From the NCBI RefSeq assembly GCF_036336025.1, contig NZ_JAYKKE010000001.1:501790-565789 (forward strand): DNA of 64,000 bases, in the 5' to 3' direction. Source of the stretch: Stomatohabitans albus (GTDB taxonomy: Bacteria > Actinomycetota > Nitriliruptoria > Euzebyales > Euzebyaceae). Below the pieces are notes generated by a model. The model had not been told where the DNA came from. It saw only the letters and a program-made list of their open reading frames with translations, and made no database searches. Positions 1 to 7,323 of this stretch are shown here, one piece after another. Both the position numbers and the translations under genes were made by a program. Position 1 is the stretch's first letter; every line of letters begins with the position of its first letter.

Positions 1-170
1 GTCTGAATATTAACAACGACTATGTTCGCAATAATGAGCAGAACGATTGTCATAATTAGTGACAGGACATGTTGTCCAAGACTGAGAATCAAATTTCCTA
101 CCCCCAAGCGCTTCCACTCACCCTCAGGAACCTGCCCGTTTTCAGCGTACGTGGGTAATGCGTCAACCAT
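1..170 (-). CDS. Membrane protein, N-terminal fragment (runs off the window)
   Basis: The reverse strand opens with ATG at 170 and stays open to the window edge for 56 codons. The peptide starts MVDALPTYAENGQVPEGEW and then has a hydrophobic stretch at about residues 36-54 (LSLIMTIVLLIIANIVVV), so it is probably an integral membrane protein with a short cytoplasmic N-terminus. A ribosome-binding site (AAGGGAG) lies about 7 bases before the ATG. I do not recognise the family from this fragment. An iron-box-like half palindrome lies 35-56 bases upstream (205-226), which might link it to metal homeostasis, but that is inference. Confidence 0.6.
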   Translation of the reverse strand, partial: MVDALPTYAENGQVPEGEWKRLGVGNLILSLGQHVLSLIMTIVLLIIANIVVVNIQ

Positions 171-204
171 GGAACTTCTCCCTTAGTGATTGAACTCAGT
201 CTTC

Positions 205-226
205 CTAGAATGCTTTACCTTACTAA
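205..226 (-). promoter_or_regulatory. Possible degenerate DtxR/IdeR-like box
   Basis: On the minus strand this site reads TTAGTAAGG, spacer TAAA, then GCATTCTAG. The left arm is identical over 9 bases to the arm of the perfect palindrome at 39049-39070 before the siderophore importer, with the same 4-base spacing. The right arm matches the expected CCTTACTAA at only 5 of 9 positions. It lies upstream of the minus-strand membrane gene at 1-170. It may be a weak operator or a chance half-site. Confidence 0.3.
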
Positions 227-323
227 CCTTTCACCCTAGAAGATCTAGGAGCATACCCCTATATACGCTACGGCAAAAAGGGGATGGCAGCCGAGTAGCT
301 GCCTGTCGGCAGCACGCTTACAA

Positions 324-1016
324 CTAAGACACAGCATTCACAATGAGCCCGGCGAATAAAAGGACAAAGCCGATGACGTTCAGATAGGTCACCGGTTCAC
401 CTCGAAACCGTGGCAAACGCCCAAGCAGTAGATACAACCCGTAGAGTATGAGACCACCCACAGAGATCACGGGAGAGAGGGTATCCGTCCACGCGGGAAC
501 CCCATGGGTATAGGCCACCATGACTCGTAATACCAGGGCAATAGCCACGACGGGTGCAGCAACAAGGGTGACACGATAAGCCGCGTCATACAGCAGATCA
601 GATGCGGGCATTCGAGGGATCAGCCACCACGCAAAGACACCCAATGCCCCTGCCCCGATGCCAGCGATGAGGGCAGTAATGGAGTCCACGAGGACATAGG
701 CCGCGGGCGCAATAACAATGACGGGAAAAAGCGCAAAGAGCCAAGGTTTTTGGAGGTCGCGTTCAATCGTGGCCGGTCGTTTACCATCACGCCCTTTGAC
801 AAGCCCTTGAGCGATCAGATCACCTTCTGGAGTCGTAGCCACTGTCCGTTCAGCCATATTTTTGATGAGGTACATCACTGACATCACAAGGGTTATTGCG
901 ATCATTCCTAAACCGACGCTTTGAATCGTCATGTAGACGTTAACCATTGTTGTCGTGGTCTGGGCAAACATTGGGAGCAGCGTGATCAAATAGCACAGCA
1001 TTACGAAGCCAAACAT
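324..1016 (-). CDS. Multi-pass membrane protein of unknown function
   Basis: This 230-residue protein has about six hydrophobic segments (roughly residues 1-18, 27-50, 90-112, 113-132, 148-166 and 177-196, with another near 210-228). The only long polar loop is at about 52-88 (AERTVATTPEGDLIAQG). I do not recognise a conserved domain, catalytic motif or transport signature. The start at 1016 is supported by a strong ribosome-binding site, AAGGAAGAGG, about 7 bases upstream. It lies 150 bases from the next minus-strand gene and may share a promoter with it. A pair of nested inverted repeats sits just upstream at 1052-1090. Confidence 0.7.
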   Translation of the reverse strand: MFGFVMLCYLITLLPMFAQTTTTMVNVYMTIQSVGLGMIAITLVMSVMYLIKNMAERTVATTPEGDLIAQGLVKGRDGKRPATIERDLQKPWLFALFPVIVIAPAAYVLVDSITALIAGIGAGALGVFAWWLIPRMPASDLLYDAAYRVTLVAAPVVAIALVLRVMVAYTHGVPAWTDTLSPVISVGGLILYGLYLLLGRLPRFRGEPVTYLNVIGFVLLFAGLIVNAVS

Positions 1017-1051
1017 GCAGCGACCTCTTCCTTAAAGCGAACAAGCACGAT

Positions 1052-1090
1052 CGAACCTAGAGGCAGCGTACAGGCTGTACTACAGGTTCG
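1052..1090. promoter_or_regulatory. Nested inverted repeats upstream of a membrane gene
   Basis: Two inverted repeats share almost the same centre. The outer arms are CGAACCT (1052-1058) and AGGTTCG (1084-1090). The inner pair is GTACAG and CTGTAC around a single G (1068-1080). The pair lies 36-74 bases upstream of the minus-strand start at 1016, where an operator would sit. No regulator can be assigned from sequence. Confidence 0.35.
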
Positions 1091-1480
1091 TACCGAGCTC
1101 TTACGGCATTGTCTATCACCTGTGGACATCTTTTGTATTTCGCTGTCCTTACCTCATGCGATGCTTGGATAACACTCTGTATTTCTGTATCCCGCAGCTT
1201 GAACACATGTGCGAGAGGATGATGAGTCCTGGTCAGCGAAGGCAGAGATGAAAGCAATTCATTTCATCCTTGGATGCCGTTGCAGACCAGCAAAAAAGGC
1301 CAATTCTCAAAATGCGCTGACCAGGTAAAACACGCCTATGTAATCGGTTTCTTTAACTTCAAGGGTGTTCATTCAAGGATGATGTGTTAGCGTATTGAAT
1401 CACAACAAGACGGCTCCTTTTTCCCCACCGATGCCGATTTTTTTACAGGCATCCGCCGTCTCTAACAACCAATTAACAGG

Positions 1481-1543
1481 TTATCCTCAGCGTTATCCAC
1501 AACTGTGGACAATTTGCGCTGCCTGTTGAAAACCTGTGGATAA
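1481..1543. other. Cluster of DnaA boxes (candidate replication origin or DnaA-titration site)
   Basis: A perfect DnaA box TTATCCACA lies at 1493-1501. Two bases later comes TGTGGACAA (1504-1512), an inverted box with one change, and TGTGGATAA (1535-1543) is a perfect inverted box. TTATCCTCA at 1481-1489 is a degenerate fourth box, and TGTGGACAT at 1121-1129 is a distant weak one. Three good boxes within 51 bases are far more than expected by chance. In actinobacteria oriC normally lies between dnaA and dnaN, and neither gene is in this window. A displaced origin, part of a bipartite origin, or a regulatory DnaA cluster are all possible. Confidence 0.55.
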
Positions 1544-1631
1544 GTCTGGGATAGTTGCTACATCGAACCATGCTTATGCACAAGTAGTCCGAGCGGACAG
1601 GGTTCTTGCCAATACGGTGTTGTCTGTCTAC

Positions 1632-2411
1632 TTAAATGCGCCGAGCCTCAATGAGGCGACCTAAAAACTGTCGGGTTCGTTCATGAGTCGGCTCAGTAAA
1701 TATGACATCGGGTGTCGTCTGTTCTAATACCTTCCCGTCATGTAAGAAGGCCACCTGGTCACTAACGTCTCGAGCAAAACCCATTTCATGGGTAGCGAGC
1801 ATCATCGTCATACCATCCTCAGCAAGCTCACGAATCACGCCAAGGACCTCACCAACTAATTCAGGGTCAAGAGCACTCGTCACTTCATCAAGCAGTAATA
1901 ACTCTGGGTCAGTAATGAGGGCACGACAAATCGCGACACGTTGTGCCTGCCCACCACTAATACGATCAGGCCATTCTGTTGCCTTGTCAGCTAAACCAAC
2001 CCGGCTGAGTAGCGTCATCGCCTTGGACTCGGCTTCATCTCTGGGCATCTTGTGGGCTTTACGTGCGCCAAGGGTCACATTATCCAAGATGTTGAGGTGC
2101 CCAAATAGATTCCAGGACTGAAAGACCATACCCATGCGACGGCGCACACGATTAACATCAACCCAGTCAGTAGTGACACATTCACCCTGAAATGTGATTG
2201 ACCCTGCATCTGGTTTCTCGAGGAGGTTCACACACCGCAACAGCGTTGATTTTCCACTCCCTGATGGACCAATCAACGTGAGGACCTGGTGCTGTTCAAT
2301 AGCTAGGGTGATGCCATTTAATACGGTGTGATGGTCAAAGGTTTTCACCAATTGATCAACTTCTAGGCACTGGCCCGTAGTGGCTAAAGGCCCCGTTTGT
2401 GGTGCACTCAT
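1632..2411 (-). CDS. Polar amino-acid ABC transporter, ATP-binding protein (GlnQ/ArtP-like)
   Basis: The 259-residue ATPase powers uptake of a polar amino acid through the permease encoded just upstream. Visible motifs are Walker A GPSGSGKST, the Q-loop region MGMVFQSWNLF, the ABC signature SGGQAQR, Walker B LLLLDEVTSALD and the switch histidine ATHEMGF, in the order expected for the GlnQ/HisP group. I chose ATG 2411 (MSAPQTG) because it overlaps the permease stop as ATGA, indicating translational coupling; a longer frame to 2453 would overlap the permease by 46 bases. It is the last gene of a three-gene operon (binding protein, permease, ATPase). The substrate cannot be read from sequence. 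Confidence 0.93.
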   Translation of the reverse strand: MSAPQTGPLATTGQCLEVDQLVKTFDHHTVLNGITLAIEQHQVLTLIGPSGSGKSTLLRCVNLLEKPDAGSITFQGECVTTDWVDVNRVRRRMGMVFQSWNLFGHLNILDNVTLGARKAHKMPRDEAESKAMTLLSRVGLADKATEWPDRISGGQAQRVAICRALITDPELLLLDEVTSALDPELVGEVLGVIRELAEDGMTMMLATHEMGFARDVSDQVAFLHDGKVLEQTTPDVIFTEPTHERTRQFLGRLIEARRI

Positions 2412-3316
2412 ACCAGTGTTCCTGAACGTTGTGCCCGAGTCCGAGCTGCCCAATAGTCAGCAAAACGAGCTAATGGCACGCTAACTGCCAAAAAGAGGAG
2501 TGCGGCAACCACATAGCCCGAGTAGTTGAATGTTCGCGCAGCACCCAGCCCAGCTTCGCGTACCGCTTCACGCACGCCCAGCACACTGATGAGGGCAACA
2601 TCTTTTTGCAAACTCACCACCCCGTTCAACAGCGCAGGGACCACATTGCGTATCGCCTGGGGCAAGATGGCATGACGGAGGGCCTGCATTTGTGTTAACC
2701 CGATTGAGCGCGCAGCTAGACGCTGTGACTCAGGCACACTTTCAATACCAGAACGAATAACCTCAGCGGTATAGGCCGAGTACGACAGCACAAGGGTTGT
2801 CACACCCCAGAACAGTTCGGAGTTGGGTAGCCACGGAATTTGAAGTGCAGGCACCCCAAAGCCAAGCAACAAAATAGCCAGAATCAATGGAATCCCTCGG
2901 AAGAGGTCGATATAGACAATGGCCATAACCCGGAGCGGGAAAAACACCGGTCCGCGGAGAGAACGCACCCCAGCAATGATGATCGACAGTAAGAAAATTG
3001 CGAGCTGTGCAATCACGAATAATTGCATATCCAGCACGAAGCCCCGCCAGATATTTGGCAACGCATTGACCATATGCTCCAAGCTGAAAAATTGATCTCG
3101 CACCACCGGCCATGTCGGGCTATTCAACACGGCTGCAGCAATAATTGCGCCAACAACCACCGTCGATATGACGCTAATACCAACCCCAATCGCACCTTCT
3201 TCGTTGAGGAGCGTTCGGACACGCCAACGCCGAGACCCGACGGGTCCCGTGAGCGACGGCGGGGCTATCTGGTTCAGCGTTCTAAGGTGGCGATATCGCC
3301 GCCAGCGGTAAGCCAC
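2408..3316 (-). CDS. Polar amino-acid ABC transporter permease (HisM/GlnP family)
   Basis: The 302-residue inner-membrane permease has a long basic, hydrophilic N-terminus (about 40 residues), then hydrophobic segments near residues 44-66, 97-117, 130-156, 166-184 and 265-288. The EAA loop is at about residues 200-230 (ARSIGLTQMQALRHAILPQA), the contact site for the ATPase. This fits the His/Glu/Gln/Arg permease family. It overlaps the end of the binding-protein gene by 43 bases if ATG 3316 is used. A later start is possible, but no internal ATG or GTG with a clear ribosome-binding site is seen before the first membrane segment. Confidence 0.9.
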   Translation of the reverse strand: MAYRWRRYRHLRTLNQIAPPSLTGPVGSRRWRVRTLLNEEGAIGVGISVISTVVVGAIIAAAVLNSPTWPVVRDQFFSLEHMVNALPNIWRGFVLDMQLFVIAQLAIFLLSIIIAGVRSLRGPVFFPLRVMAIVYIDLFRGIPLILAILLLGFGVPALQIPWLPNSELFWGVTTLVLSYSAYTAEVIRSGIESVPESQRLAARSIGLTQMQALRHAILPQAIRNVVPALLNGVVSLQKDVALISVLGVREAVREAGLGAARTFNYSGYVVAALLFLAVSVPLARFADYWAARTRAQRSGTLV

Positions 3317-4191
3317 TTATCTTGGAGTGACTTCAGTTCACCGGCAGCATCGAGTGATTCAATAGCCTGATCTAGGCACCCCTTAATCGGTGAACCCTTC
3401 GGCAGCAGCATGCCCATGGCTTCACCATCTTCGGCTTCGGGAAGAATCCCGACAATGGTTGTATCGGGCATCTCGACTGCGGTCACATAAAAGGCAGTGG
3501 GTAAATCAAAGACCACACCATCGACTTGACCCGCATCAATCGCTGATTTTGCGGCCACATTGTCGTCATATGCCTGCGCGGGGGCATCTGGCTTAATCTC
3601 ATCATCAATGTAGTGCAATGATGTTGAACCAATATGTGCACCGAGCTTGGCACTCTTTAACGCACCAATCGTTTTGGCCTCTTTAATGGAAGCATCCTTA
3701 GCTGCTACGACTGCCTGTTGAACCTTGTAATACGGGGCAGAGAAATCGACAACCTGTTTACGCTCATCGGTGATGGAGTACTGCTGAATATTAACGTCCC
3801 AGTTCTTTTCACCAGGCTTGATGGCCTCATCAAAACCGGTGCGCACCCACTTCACATGATCTTTTTGGTATCCGAGGCGTTCAGCAACCGCATACACGAG
3901 GGCACTTTCAAAGCCTTCGCCATTCTCTGGCGTATCATCTTTCATCCACGGCTCAAATACCACTTCACCAGTAGCAACCGTCAACGTACCAGCTTCTATT
4001 GTCTGCATATCAGCTGGTGTGCAAGAAGCCATTGAAGCACCATCAGAAGCTTGGGCGATTGAATCAGAATGACCAGCAGCAGATGGCTGACTGCTACCTG
4101 AATCTGATGACGGTGCGGACGGGGTCGAAGAGCAACCTGCAGCGAGCAGTGCAAAAGACAGCACCGGCGCGACAGCACGAAGACGCAACAT
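3274..4191 (-). CDS. Polar amino-acid ABC transporter substrate-binding lipoprotein (SBP family 3)
   Basis: The 305-residue lipoprotein carries a signal peptide MLRLRAVAPVLSFALLAAG ending in a lipobox, LAAGC, so Cys20 should be lipidated and anchor the protein outside the membrane. A Ser/Pro/Gly-rich linker follows to about residue 55. The SBP_bac_3 fold begins near residue 68 (GTLTVATGEVVFEPWM), with the family sequence YKVQQAVVAAKD and the C-terminal pattern SLDAAGELKSLQDKWL. It is the first gene of the importer operon and is divergent from purM across about 137 bases. The ligand is probably a polar or acidic amino acid, by family only. Confidence 0.92.
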   Translation of the reverse strand: MLRLRAVAPVLSFALLAAGCSSTPSAPSSDSGSSQPSAAGHSDSIAQASDGASMASCTPADMQTIEAGTLTVATGEVVFEPWMKDDTPENGEGFESALVYAVAERLGYQKDHVKWVRTGFDEAIKPGEKNWDVNIQQYSITDERKQVVDFSAPYYKVQQAVVAAKDASIKEAKTIGALKSAKLGAHIGSTSLHYIDDEIKPDAPAQAYDDNVAAKSAIDAGQVDGVVFDLPTAFYVTAVEMPDTTIVGILPEAEDGEAMGMLLPKGSPIKGCLDQAIESLDAAGELKSLQDKWLTAGGDIATLER

Positions 4192-4328
4192 AATGAATCT
4201 TTCAACGTAGCCAGCTTGACGACCACCAAGCTAACGCTTTACACCTGTTCAGGCTGAGAGAAATAGGAAATACCTTACGACGGTGCGCTACATGCCCGCA
4301 CAGGAGCAATGTCGATAGGCTTTTGACC

Positions 4329-5366
4329 ATGAGCCATCATGATGAACCGTTAACCTATGCCAAAGCCGGTGTCAGTATTGAAGCTGGTGACGCCGTTGTT
4401 GAACGGATCCGTCCGGTTGTTGAACGGACACGGCGGCCTGAAGTCCTCGATGCAATCGGGGGATTCGGCGGGCTTTTTGCAATTGACCCAACCCGATGGA
4501 CGGCACCCGTCATGGTCACCGCCACCGACGGCGTAGGAACAAAGCTCTCATTGGCTCGTCAGTTAGGCATCCACCATACGGTTGGTATCGATTTAGTCGC
4601 CATGGTCGTTGATGATCTTGTCGTTTCCGGTGCCGAGCCGATGGTCTTTTTGGACTACATCGCCATTGGGCAAGTGGATCAAGATGTGGTGGCTGACCTT
4701 GTGACGGGTATCGCAGCAGGCTGTGAAGAAGCGGGCTGTGCCCTAGTCGGGGGAGAAACCGCTGAACATCCTGGGGTGATGCCGGCAACGGACTACGATC
4801 TGGCAGGCTTTGGTGTTGGGATGGTTGAGCGGGATCGAATCCTTGGACCAGATCGCGTATCTGAAGGTGATGTCCTGATCGCCATGGCCTCATCCGGACT
4901 GCATTCAAACGGCTATAGCCTCGTGCGTGCAATCGTAAATGAATACGACCTCGCCCAAGACCCAGACGGGCGACTAGGACAGCCCCTCGGTGAAGCTCTT
5001 CTGGCCCCAACGATTATCTACACCAAACCTTGTTTAGCCTTGTGCGCGGCAAACCTTGTCCACGCGTTCTGTCACATCACCGGCGGTGGGCTGCCTGGTA
5101 ACCTACCTCGGGTATTGCCTGACCATTTGGGGGCACAGGTAGATACAACGACATGGGAAGTTCCCGAGCTATTCACTTGGCTGTGTGAAACTGGAAACGT
5201 CGCTCAAGAAGAAGCATTCTCTGCATTCAATATGGGAGTTGGGATGGTCGCCGTTGTCAGCCCTGACGATGTTGACCAGACGTGTTCTCTCCTCAGCGAA
5301 CACGGGGTCACCGCTTGGGTATGTGGAGAGGTCACCTCAACGCCAGGGGTCGAACTTTTGTCGTAA
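4329..5366 (+). CDS. purM: Phosphoribosylformylglycinamidine cyclo-ligase (AIR synthetase)
   Basis: PurM closes the imidazole ring, converting FGAM and ATP to AIR, step five of purine synthesis. The 345-residue protein shows the family landmarks: TYAKAGVSIEAGDAVV at the N-terminus, the loop MVTATDGVGTKL, MVVDDLVVSGAEPMVFLDYIA, CALVGGETAEHPGVMP and the C-terminal HITGGGLPGN and NMGVGMVAVV. The length is typical. The frame extends two codons to a TTG at 4323, but ATG 4329 is the better start. It stands alone on the plus strand, divergent from the amino-acid importer and convergent with the cell-wall protein at 5417. Confidence 0.97.
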   Translation: MSHHDEPLTYAKAGVSIEAGDAVVERIRPVVERTRRPEVLDAIGGFGGLFAIDPTRWTAPVMVTATDGVGTKLSLARQLGIHHTVGIDLVAMVVDDLVVSGAEPMVFLDYIAIGQVDQDVVADLVTGIAAGCEEAGCALVGGETAEHPGVMPATDYDLAGFGVGMVERDRILGPDRVSEGDVLIAMASSGLHSNGYSLVRAIVNEYDLAQDPDGRLGQPLGEALLAPTIIYTKPCLALCAANLVHAFCHITGGGLPGNLPRVLPDHLGAQVDTTTWEVPELFTWLCETGNVAQEEAFSAFNMGVGMVAVVSPDDVDQTCSLLSEHGVTAWVCGEVTSTPGVELLS

Positions 5367-5416
5367 ATGGAGTGGTTCACACAGCTTCGATAAATCAACG
5401 ATAACGAGCCTTCGCC

Positions 5417-6889
5417 TTATCCGGTGTAGAGGATTTCGCGGGCTTGGGCACACGCTGCAGCACTGGCGTAACAAAAGACCATCCGATGTTCTGGCGCAGG
5501 CACCATATCCCGATCCGGTCGCCCAAAATCACGAAGCAAACTCCGAGTAGGAGCCGGAATCGTATCGCCTTGCACATACGCAACATTGGTCAAACTGCGT
5601 GCTGGAAACGCGGTCTTAAAGAGGTCTTCGCGTTCACCATCAACAAGGACAAGTGCTTTCGCCCACCGAGGGCTTTCGGGCATCCCGTTTCGTACCGCTT
5701 GTGCCGCCGTGTGAAAGCGTGTCGCCCCAGCAATCCGGTTTATCCCGTTAAATCCGATCTGAGCGGGTCGCCCAGCCCGGTCAGTCCCGCGAGTGGGTAC
5801 GCGCACAATCGTATTGACAACGCGATCACTCACGGCTTGTGTTCCGCCGTAAATACGCAACGCATGGCTATTCGCCCATCCAAAGAGTTGCCCATCTGCA
5901 GAGGCTTGCATAAGGTCTGCAGCAATCACATCGGGGAGGTGGTCGGTGTTGGTGACATAGATATCGCTATATTCAAAGCGCACATTTACCGCATCAGCGT
6001 AGGCACCAGACTCAGATGAACCTGGTTGAGCAAAGCCACGTACTAAGGTGACGAAATGTTTGCCGCCTGCAATCGGTTTTGAAGCGGTGGGGCGCATATT
6101 GATGATCGTTTCAACCCGGGTGAGGCCGCCAGACCGTGTGACCTGCCAACCCATTTGGGTAAGGGTTTGTTCGATAGCTGGCGCTAAGACTGTGGTACCA
6201 CCAACAAGATGTACACGACCAGGTTTACCCGAACGTTTCTGGATACGGTTCAGCGCATCTATGACTTCCTGGCTGAGATGATCACCGTTGGTTAACAGCA
6301 TGTCGCCGGGAGCGCGGTTGCCATTAAAGGCGGCGTTAGCCCCATAGCTAGCCCCAAGAGCATCAACCCAAGAATCTTCGTTAGCTAGGTAAACAACCGG
6401 GATATTGGCACATTGAGGTTCCGTACCCGGACAGTAGTTACGAAATACCTGCTGATGTTCGGGGGTGGCATAGCGGAAGGTTTCGATGTCTTGGAAAATA
6501 TGGGCCGCAATGACCGACCCTGTCCCCGGACCGGTTGGCGGATTCCATTCATAAAACCGCCGGGCACTTTGCCGAGTTGGTACGTCGCTAGTGTTCACCG
6601 GTTTGAAGTCGTATTCAACGTTTACATCATTCAGGGAAACACGTTCAACATAGGTCGCCCAGTCACGACACTCAGGTTCGCTTTCAGTCAGTGGATTGTG
6701 GGGTTTCAAGTCGAGACGACAAATCTCATGGAAAATCTCTCGCGGACGGTTGTCAAAACCGTATTGATGATCCTCAGTGATTGCTGCCTTGCCAGGAAGA
6801 AGGATGGGGGCAGATTGCCCACCCATAACCGCAGTGGCCGGAATCGTGGCCAATGCAGCGAATGCGAACAATAACAGCTTGATACCCAT
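5417..6889 (-). CDS. Secreted cell wall-binding repeat 2 (CWBR2) protein
   Basis: The 490-residue protein starts with a signal peptide (MGIKLLLFAFAALATIPA, cleavage near residue 20-24) and is probably exported. At about residues 165-280 and 300-400 it has the paired pattern of PF04122 cell-wall-binding repeats: WVDALGASYGANAA, VHLVGGTTVLAPAIEQTL, then LRIYGGTQAVSDRVVNTI followed by INRIAGATRFHTAAQAV. The first about 130 residues are a unique region with an aromatic stretch RRFYEWNPP. There is no LPXTG motif or second membrane anchor, so attachment would be through the repeats. A 7-base inverted repeat at 6927-6956 lies in its promoter region. Confidence 0.85.
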   Translation of the reverse strand: MGIKLLLFAFAALATIPATAVMGGQSAPILLPGKAAITEDHQYGFDNRPREIFHEICRLDLKPHNPLTESEPECRDWATYVERVSLNDVNVEYDFKPVNTSDVPTRQSARRFYEWNPPTGPGTGSVIAAHIFQDIETFRYATPEHQQVFRNYCPGTEPQCANIPVVYLANEDSWVDALGASYGANAAFNGNRAPGDMLLTNGDHLSQEVIDALNRIQKRSGKPGRVHLVGGTTVLAPAIEQTLTQMGWQVTRSGGLTRVETIINMRPTASKPIAGGKHFVTLVRGFAQPGSSESGAYADAVNVRFEYSDIYVTNTDHLPDVIAADLMQASADGQLFGWANSHALRIYGGTQAVSDRVVNTIVRVPTRGTDRAGRPAQIGFNGINRIAGATRFHTAAQAVRNGMPESPRWAKALVLVDGEREDLFKTAFPARSLTNVAYVQGDTIPAPTRSLLRDFGRPDRDMVPAPEHRMVFCYASAAACAQAREILYTG

Positions 6890-6926
6890 CGTGATGTCCT
6901 AAATACGTATACCCATCTCGGGCTTA

Positions 6927-6956
6927 GAACGGTGTAGTGAAATTGTTATACCGTTC
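6927..6956. promoter_or_regulatory. Inverted repeat upstream of the CWBR2 gene
   Basis: The arms GAACGGT (6927-6933) and ACCGTTC (6950-6956) are perfect and separated by 16 bases, 38-67 bases upstream of the minus-strand start at 6889. The size and placement fit a dimeric regulator site or overlap with the promoter. No second copy was seen in the window. Confidence 0.3.
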
Positions 6957-7010
6957 AGCACTGTACAACGGTTGTCCTGCTCCTGATATATCGGACAGGG
7001 TAAACACGTA

Positions 7011-7034
7011 TCGCCCAGCCGTTTGGCCGGGCGA
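7011..7034 (-). terminator. Hairpin terminator after the redoxin gene
   Basis: On the minus strand the arms TCGCCCGGCC and GGCTGGGCGA pair around an AAAC loop (one wobble). The hairpin starts 16 bases after the redoxin stop at 7050 and is followed by ACGTGTTT, a weak T-rich tail. It separates the redoxin from the CWBR2 gene. Confidence 0.6.
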
Positions 7035-7049
7035 TGGGTACAAGATGGA

Positions 7050-7280
7050 TTACATCACTTCTTTAATCTGAGCCAAGAATGGGTTCGTCAATACCGTGTC
7101 TCCAATAGCAACGGTGGGCACAACTTCATTGCCATTGTTGTGTTTGCGTACAAAGGCGGCTGCCGCCTCGTCTTCCCAAATATTGACACGCTCAACTTCA
7201 AATCCGTCGCGTTCAATTTCTCGAAAGAGTGCTGCGCAGAAGCCACAACCAGGACGCCAGTACACCACGGGAGTTGTCAT
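7050..7280 (-). CDS. Glutaredoxin-like / mycoredoxin family protein
   Basis: This 76-residue protein has the complete small thioredoxin fold of the glutaredoxin-like group. The first strand, TTPVVYWRPGCGFCAAL, carries the redox motif CGFC at residues 12-15. The cis-proline segment VVPTVAIGD is at about 57-65, followed by a short C-terminal helix. In actinobacteria such proteins (mycoredoxins) reduce mixed disulfides with mycothiol, or act as NrdH-like reductants; this CGFC version is closest to the mycoredoxin-like branch by eye. It lies 43 bases downstream of purF on the same strand and may be cotranscribed. Confidence 0.85.
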   Translation of the reverse strand: MTTPVVYWRPGCGFCAALFREIERDGFEVERVNIWEDEAAAAFVRKHNNGNEVVPTVAIGDTVLTNPFLAQIKEVM

Positions 7281-7323
7281 TTGTATTCCTTTTCTCTAAA
7301 TGGGGGGTCAAAACGTATAGGCG

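Larger units (their letters stand above)
1017..1631. other. Gene-free stretch of about 615 bases with a DnaA-box cluster
   Basis: No convincing coding frame is present; short frames at 921-1172 and 1057-1257 lack ribosome-binding sites and resemble no protein. The stretch contains inverted repeats near its left end, a run of T at about 1438-1444, and a cluster of DnaA boxes at 1481-1543. The genes on both sides run leftwards, so this is not a simple divergent promoter region. It should hold the promoter of the gene at 324-1016 and downstream sequence of the ABC transporter operon ending at 1632, but neither needs this much space. Confidence 0.6.

Noticed and set aside
1057-1257. 66-codon minus-strand frame in the DnaA-box stretch
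   Set aside because: No ribosome-binding site; composition looks random, and the inverted repeats lie in it.
4241-4310. Possible TPP riboswitch before purM (CTGAGA at 4254-4259)
   Set aside because: The second half of the TPP consensus (the ACCTGA...GGTAATACC...GCG part) is missing, and purM is not a thiamin gene.
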